From Actinomycetota bacterium (GTDB lineage: Bacteria > Actinomycetota > Acidimicrobiia > Acidimicrobiales > JAJPHD01), in assembly GCA_021325455.1 (NCBI GenBank), contig JAJPHD010000001.1:154306-218305 (forward strand): 64,000 nucleotides of DNA, read 5' to 3'. The notes below the pieces were generated by a model. That model was not told the DNA's origin. It made no database searches and saw nothing but the letters and a program-made list of their open reading frames with translations. Shown here one piece after another: positions 61,820 to 64,000 of the stretch (position 1 is its first letter; the number at the start of each line of letters is the position of its first letter). The translations under genes were made by a program, and so were the position numbers.

Positions 61820-62260
61820 CTACCTCGCCGCCCGCCCCGACGAGTCCCGCTCCTCGAAGATCACCCCCACGCCACCCACCAGGTCCGCAACCAGGTTGTA
61901 CACGATGGCGAGGATGGTGTTGACCACCGTCCCTATCCCCACCAGGACCAGGCCCACGTACACACCGAAGTGCAGGACCCGGGAGCCGAGGTGGCTGATG
62001 CGGGAGAAGCCGATCCGCACAATGAAGCTCTGCAGGTGGTGGATGGCGCCGGCAGCCACCGCCACCTGCCAGATGATGACCCCCGCCACCAGGGCCACAG
62101 CCAGCAGGCCCAGGTAGAAGAGGAGGGAGATGAGGAGCACGGTGTGGGCGTCGACGTGCCTCACCCGGCGGCGCACCCAGTGGCTCCGGGCCCGGGCCTG
62201 GGCCCGGGTGGAAGCGGCCGCCCGGGTGGCCCGCCCGGCCGGGGCGGGGGGCGCCCTCAC
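61820..62260 (-). CDS. DUF3566 membrane protein
   Basis: A 146-residue protein with a basic, Ala/Arg-rich cytoplasmic start, VRHVDAHTVLLISLLFYLG opening helix 1, a second helix near residues 98-125, and the characteristic FSRISHLGSRVLHFGVYVGLVLVGIG and NTILAIVYNLVADLVGGV (in pieces) of the DUF3566 domain. It is found next to gyrA in most actinobacteria and may have a membrane or division role; this is not established here. GTG at 62260 overlaps the gyrA stop (GTGA). Confidence 0.93.
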   Translation of the reverse strand: MRAPPAPAGRATRAAASTRAQARARSHWVRRRVRHVDAHTVLLISLLFYLGLLAVALVAGVIIWQVAVAAGAIHHLQSFIVRIGFSRISHLGSRVLHFGVYVGLVLVGIGTVVNTILAIVYNLVADLVGGVGVIFEERDSSGRAAR

Positions 62261-64000
62261 CGCCCGGCCTCCTCGCCATTGGCCAGCACCGGGGCCACGG
62301 AGGCGACCACCTGGCCCGGATCGAGGTGCATGACCCGCACGCCTGTGGCATCCCGGCCCTGCGAGGCGATCTCCCGGACCGGTGTGCGGATGGTCACACC
62401 GTTGGAGGAGATAAGCAGGACCTCGTCCTCCAGCCCCACCATGAAGGCCGAGACGACGTAGCCACGGCGGGCGGTGAGCCTGATGCCCCGCACCCCGAGG
62501 CCTCCCCTGGCCTGGCGGGAGAAGCGGTCCAGCTTGGTGCGCTTGCCGTAGCCGGCATCGGTAACGAGCAGGATGTCGGCCTCGTCCCGGGCCACGTCGC
62601 AGGACACCACCTCGTCCCCGGGCCGCAGCCGCATCCCGTGCACCCCTGCTGCCGACCTACCCATCGGACGCACCTCCTCCTCGGAGAAGCGGATCGTCAT
62701 GCCCTGGCGGGACACGAGGAAGAGGTCCTGGTGGCCGTCGGTGGGCACCACCCGCACCAGCTCGTCCCCCTCCTTGAGGCCCAGGGCGATGAAGCCCTCC
62801 CGGCGAGACTTGTCGTACTCGGCCAGCTCGGTCTTCTTCACCTGCCCCAGGCGGGTGACGAACACCAGGAACCGGTTGGTCTCGTAATCCCGGGTGTCGA
62901 TCACGGCCTGGATGCTCTCCCCCGGCTCCAGGGGGAGCAGGTTGACAATGGCCGTGCCCCGGGCCGTGCGCTCCTTCATCGGGATCTCGTGTGCCTTGAG
63001 CCGGTAGACGCGGCCCCGGTTGGAGAAGAACAGGAGGTAGGCGTGGGCCGTGGTGTGGATGATGTGGGCCACCAGGTCCTCGGTCTTGAGGCGGGTGCTG
63101 CGCACCCCCCGTCCGCCCCGGCCCTGGGTGCGGAAGGCGCTGGCCTGCATGGCCTTGACGTAGCCCGCCCGGCTCATGGTGACGACCAGCTCCTCGTCGT
63201 CTATGAGGTCCTCGGCGTCCAGGTCCCCGGGGTCGAAGGTGATGCGCGAGCGCCGGGGCTGGGCGTAGGCCTCCCTTACCCGGGACAGCTCGTCCTTGAT
63301 GACCTGGCGCAGCCGGGCGGGGTCGGCGAGGATGGCCTCCAGCTCGGCGATCCGCTGGCGCAGCTCGTTGAGCTCTCCCTCCAGCTCGGCCCGGCCCAGG
63401 CGGGTGAGGCGTCCCAGCTGCATCTCGAGGATGTGGTTGGCCTGCACCTCGCTGAAGGAGAACGGCTCGGACATGAGGCCGTCCCGGGCAGCGGCCCGGT
63501 TCTCCGAGGACCGGATGAGGGCGATGATGGCGTCGAGCTGGTCGATGGCCCGCAGGAGGCCCTCGACGATGTGGGCCCGGTCCTGGGCCTGGCGCAGCCG
63601 GTGCTCCGACCGCCGCCTCACCACCTCGACCTGGTGGTCCACGTAGGCCCCGAGCATCTGGGCCAGGTTGAGGGTGCGGGGCACCCCGTCCACCAGGGCC
63701 AGCATGTTGACCCCGAAGCTGGACTGGAGGGGGGTGTGCTTGTAGAGGTTGTTGAGCACGACGTTGGCGTTGGCATCCCGCTTGAGCGAGATCACCAGCC
63801 TGGTCTGGCCCTTGGCCGACAGGTTCCTCACATCCCGTATCCCCTCCAGCTCCCTGCTGTCGGCCAGCTCCTTGATCTTGGCGGCTATGCCCATGATGGA
63901 CGTCTGGTAGGGGATCTCGGTCACCACGATCTCCTGGCCCCCGCGGTGCTCCTCGATCTCGGCCACGGCCCGCATCCTGATCGAGCCCCGCCCCGTGCGG
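62257..64000 (-). CDS. gyrA: DNA gyrase subunit A (partial, N-terminal part off the window)
   Basis: About 580 C-terminal residues of GyrA. The reading frame is open to base 64000, so the start and the catalytic tyrosine are outside. Present are the end of the breakage-reunion domain (EIPYQTSIMGIAAKIKELAD, NHILEMQLGRLTRL), the coiled-coil tower (DHQVEVVRRRSEHRL) and the complete C-terminal beta-pinwheel with the GyrA box QGRGGRG and repeated blades such as RLPTDGHQDLFLV-type and YGKRTKLDRF. GyrA wraps DNA for negative supercoiling. It is co-transcribed with the DUF3566 gene. Confidence 0.97.
   Translation of the reverse strand, partial: RTGRGSIRMRAVAEIEEHRGGQEIVVTEIPYQTSIMGIAAKIKELADSRELEGIRDVRNLSAKGQTRLVISLKRDANANVVLNNLYKHTPLQSSFGVNMLALVDGVPRTLNLAQMLGAYVDHQVEVVRRRSEHRLRQAQDRAHIVEGLLRAIDQLDAIIALIRSSENRAAARDGLMSEPFSFSEVQANHILEMQLGRLTRLGRAELEGELNELRQRIAELEAILADPARLRQVIKDELSRVREAYAQPRRSRITFDPGDLDAEDLIDDEELVVTMSRAGYVKAMQASAFRTQGRGGRGVRSTRLKTEDLVAHIIHTTAHAYLLFFSNRGRVYRLKAHEIPMKERTARGTAIVNLLPLEPGESIQAVIDTRDYETNRFLVFVTRLGQVKKTELAEYDKSRREGFIALGLKEGDELVRVVPTDGHQDLFLVSRQGMTIRFSEEEVRPMGRSAAGVHGMRLRPGDEVVSCDVARDEADILLVTDAGYGKRTKLDRFSRQARGGLGVRGIRLTARRGYVVSAFMVGLEDEVLLISSNGVTIRTPVREIASQGRDATGVRVMHLDPGQVVASVAPVLANGEEAGR

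Overview
The window is very G+C-rich, densely coded DNA from an actinobacterium (Actinomycetota), by inference close to Acidimicrobiia. Supporting markers are the cell-division protein CrgA, a PASTA-domain PknB with FhaA/FhaB/PstP/PbpA, a DUF3566 membrane protein after gyrA, an MshA-like glycosyltransferase (mycothiol), nickel superoxide dismutase with its maturation protease, RecBCD, C5-pathway haem genes, and tRNA genes without encoded CCA. The run gyrA - DUF3566 - tRNA-Ile ... tRNA-Ala ... crgA - pabA/trpG - pknB - pbpA - pstP - fhaB - fhaA resembles the origin-proximal region of Mycobacterium, so this segment probably lies near oriC, with the origin itself beyond the right edge. Layout: 1-5.8 kb is the nuoABCDEFG operon (minus strand; nuoG cut by the window edge), divergent from a geranylgeranyl-reductase-family flavoprotein. 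7.3-18.4 kb is a minus-strand tetrapyrrole region: SAM hydrolase, acyl-CoA ligase, precorrin-2 dehydrogenase, hemA, hemC, cobA-hemD fusion, then a large secreted protein, then hemB and hemL. 18.5-25 kb holds a small HTH regulator, mshA-like, sodX/sodN, a MoaD-like protein, a MaoC-type protein, a metallopeptidase, a DksA-like protein and a second secreted propeller-like protein. 25.3-36 kb holds tRNA-Lys, a membrane protein, recC-recB-recD and a NadD-like nucleotidyltransferase. 36-40.6 kb holds tRNA-Ser, larB-larC, an MFS carrier divergent from phoU. 40.7-47.8 kb holds tRNA-Leu and the growth/division signalling cluster. 47.9-55.9 kb holds a thiolase, a frameshifted ComF-like gene, a second Ser/Thr kinase with an extracellular discoidin-like domain, a membrane protein, an orphan DNA methyltransferase, a dienelactone hydrolase and an MFS carrier. 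55.9-61.7 kb is an accessory, partly decayed stretch lying between or next to tRNA-Ala and tRNA-Ile: short flanking repeats, two unknown small genes, a serine-recombinase remnant, a tRNA-like structured element, a membrane-anchored nuclease and gene fragments. 61.7-64 kb is tRNA-Ile, DUF3566 and gyrA (cut by the right edge). How it works together: most operons are translationally coupled by 1-4 base overlaps (ATGA, GTGA, TGATG). Many first genes have no Shine-Dalgarno but carry a TANNNT -10 box 5-10 bases before the start codon, which is the signature of leaderless mRNAs; this observation also resolves several starts. The most unusual items are the tRNA-like cloverleaf directly in front of a 45-residue membrane microprotein (59.3-59.5 kb), the overlapping back-to-back promoters of sodX and sodN, a probable CTG start for hemC, and the scarred island beside tRNA-Ala. 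I did not find a clear new multi-gene defence system or a CRISPR array; functions are read from motifs only and were not checked against databases.
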